Under the pieces are notes generated by a model. The model did not search any database. It saw only the letters and a program-made list of their open reading frames with translations, and was not told where the DNA came from. 7,563 nt of DNA from Candidatus Hydrogenedentota bacterium (GTDB lineage Bacteria; Hydrogenedentota; Hydrogenedentia; Hydrogenedentales; CAITNO01). The DNA is taken from assembly GCA_022710255.1 (NCBI GenBank), contig JAKLHG010000178.1:1-7563 (forward strand). The letters are read 5' to 3'. How positions within the stretch are numbered: position 1 is the first letter of the stretch; every line of letters starts with the position of its first letter. Made by a program: the position numbers and the translations under genes. Positions 7,189-7,563 of this stretch are shown one piece after another.

Positions 7189-7563
7189 ATGGGCGTATTC
7201 AATACCACCCGGCAATTCACGGCACCCCGGGACCAGATTGCCACCATAGCCAACGACCTGATGGAGAAACTGCGTGAAAAAGGGTACGACGTGGAAGGCA
7301 AGGCGCTTCTCGACGGCGGCTGGGATATTTCCCTTACCAAAGGCGGCATGTTCAAAGCCGTGCTCGGCCTGCAATCCGCGCTTAAAATCAACCTGGCCCC
7401 GCGCGGGCCTGATGCCATGATCGCCCAGGCTTCCGTAGGCATCTTCGGACAACAGGCGGTACCGGCCCTGGTCGCCATCTTTGTGGCGTGGCCCGTTCTC
7501 ATCACCCAGATTTGGGGCATCATACAACAGACCAAACTCGACGACACCGTCATGGTACTCATT
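7189..7563 (+). CDS. Small protein with C-terminal membrane segment (3' end outside window)
   Basis: ATG at 7189 follows AGGAAGA (7177-7183) and the frame stays open for 125 codons to the window edge. The N-terminal part (about 30 residues) is an amphipathic helix followed by LREKGYDVEGKALLDGGWDISLTKGG-like alternating strands, in an alpha-beta layout. SLTKGGMFKAVLGLQSALKI leads to a second strand pair, and then VGIFGQQAVPALVAIFVAWPVLITQIWG (about 7434-7520), which is hydrophobic enough for one transmembrane helix or hairpin. The sequence continues with QQTKLDD, typical of a cytoplasmic tail. I recognise the pattern KGGMFKAVLG...GIFGQQ as one seen in uncharacterised small proteins, but know no function. 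Its position after the peptidase and acidic protein suggests it anchors or serves that module at the membrane. Confidence 0.8.
   Translation, partial: MGVFNTTRQFTAPRDQIATIANDLMEKLREKGYDVEGKALLDGGWDISLTKGGMFKAVLGLQSALKINLAPRGPDAMIAQASVGIFGQQAVPALVAIFVAWPVLITQIWGIIQQTKLDDTVMVLI

Noticed and set aside
7023..7562. Antisense open frame of 179 codons
   Set aside because: It lies opposite the acidic protein and the membrane protein, both of which have good ribosome binding sites and plausible protein sequence; the antisense product is low-complexity and matches no family I know.

Overview
The window is bacterial DNA: dense, all genes on the + strand, gaps of 0 to about 20 bases, Shine-Dalgarno sequences before most starts, and moderately GC-rich codon use. 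The phylum cannot be named from sequence alone. The protein families present (nSTAND NTPase, TrkA-N/RyR, M48 peptidase with a zinc ribbon) are common in large-genome environmental bacteria. I see no tRNA, rRNA, transposase, CRISPR array, promoter or terminator. The window looks like the middle of one long operon, open at both ends.

Layout. (1) 1-3622: the 3' part of a very large gene. It encodes a STAND-type P-loop NTPase, a charged coiled coil, one transmembrane helix, a long array of 32-33 residue YD-like repeats and a PDZ-like end. The N-terminal (probably effector) part lies outside the window. (2) 3643-5892: a membrane protein with two N-terminal helices, two Rossmann/RCK-like (TrkA-N) units and a C-terminal RyR domain. 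(3) 5901-5993: a 30-codon open frame with its own ribosome binding site. (4) 5995-6903: an M48-type zinc metallopeptidase with a C-terminal zinc ribbon. (5) 6900-7178: a small acidic helical protein, overlapping the peptidase stop by 4 bases. (6) 7189 to the end: the start of a small protein with a C-terminal hydrophobic segment, cut by the window edge.

How they may work together (inference). Genes 1 and 2 both join a nucleotide-binding cytoplasmic module to the membrane: a STAND switch with a probably extracytoplasmic repeat array, and a NAD(H)/nucleotide-type sensor with a RyR domain. Genes 4 to 6 look like a tightly coupled peptidase module. The set resembles a membrane-linked surveillance, stress or conflict system: an outside-facing repeat sensor, an ATP-driven switch, a small-molecule sensor and a protease. 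No gene has a recognised system name, and the function of the whole is unproven.
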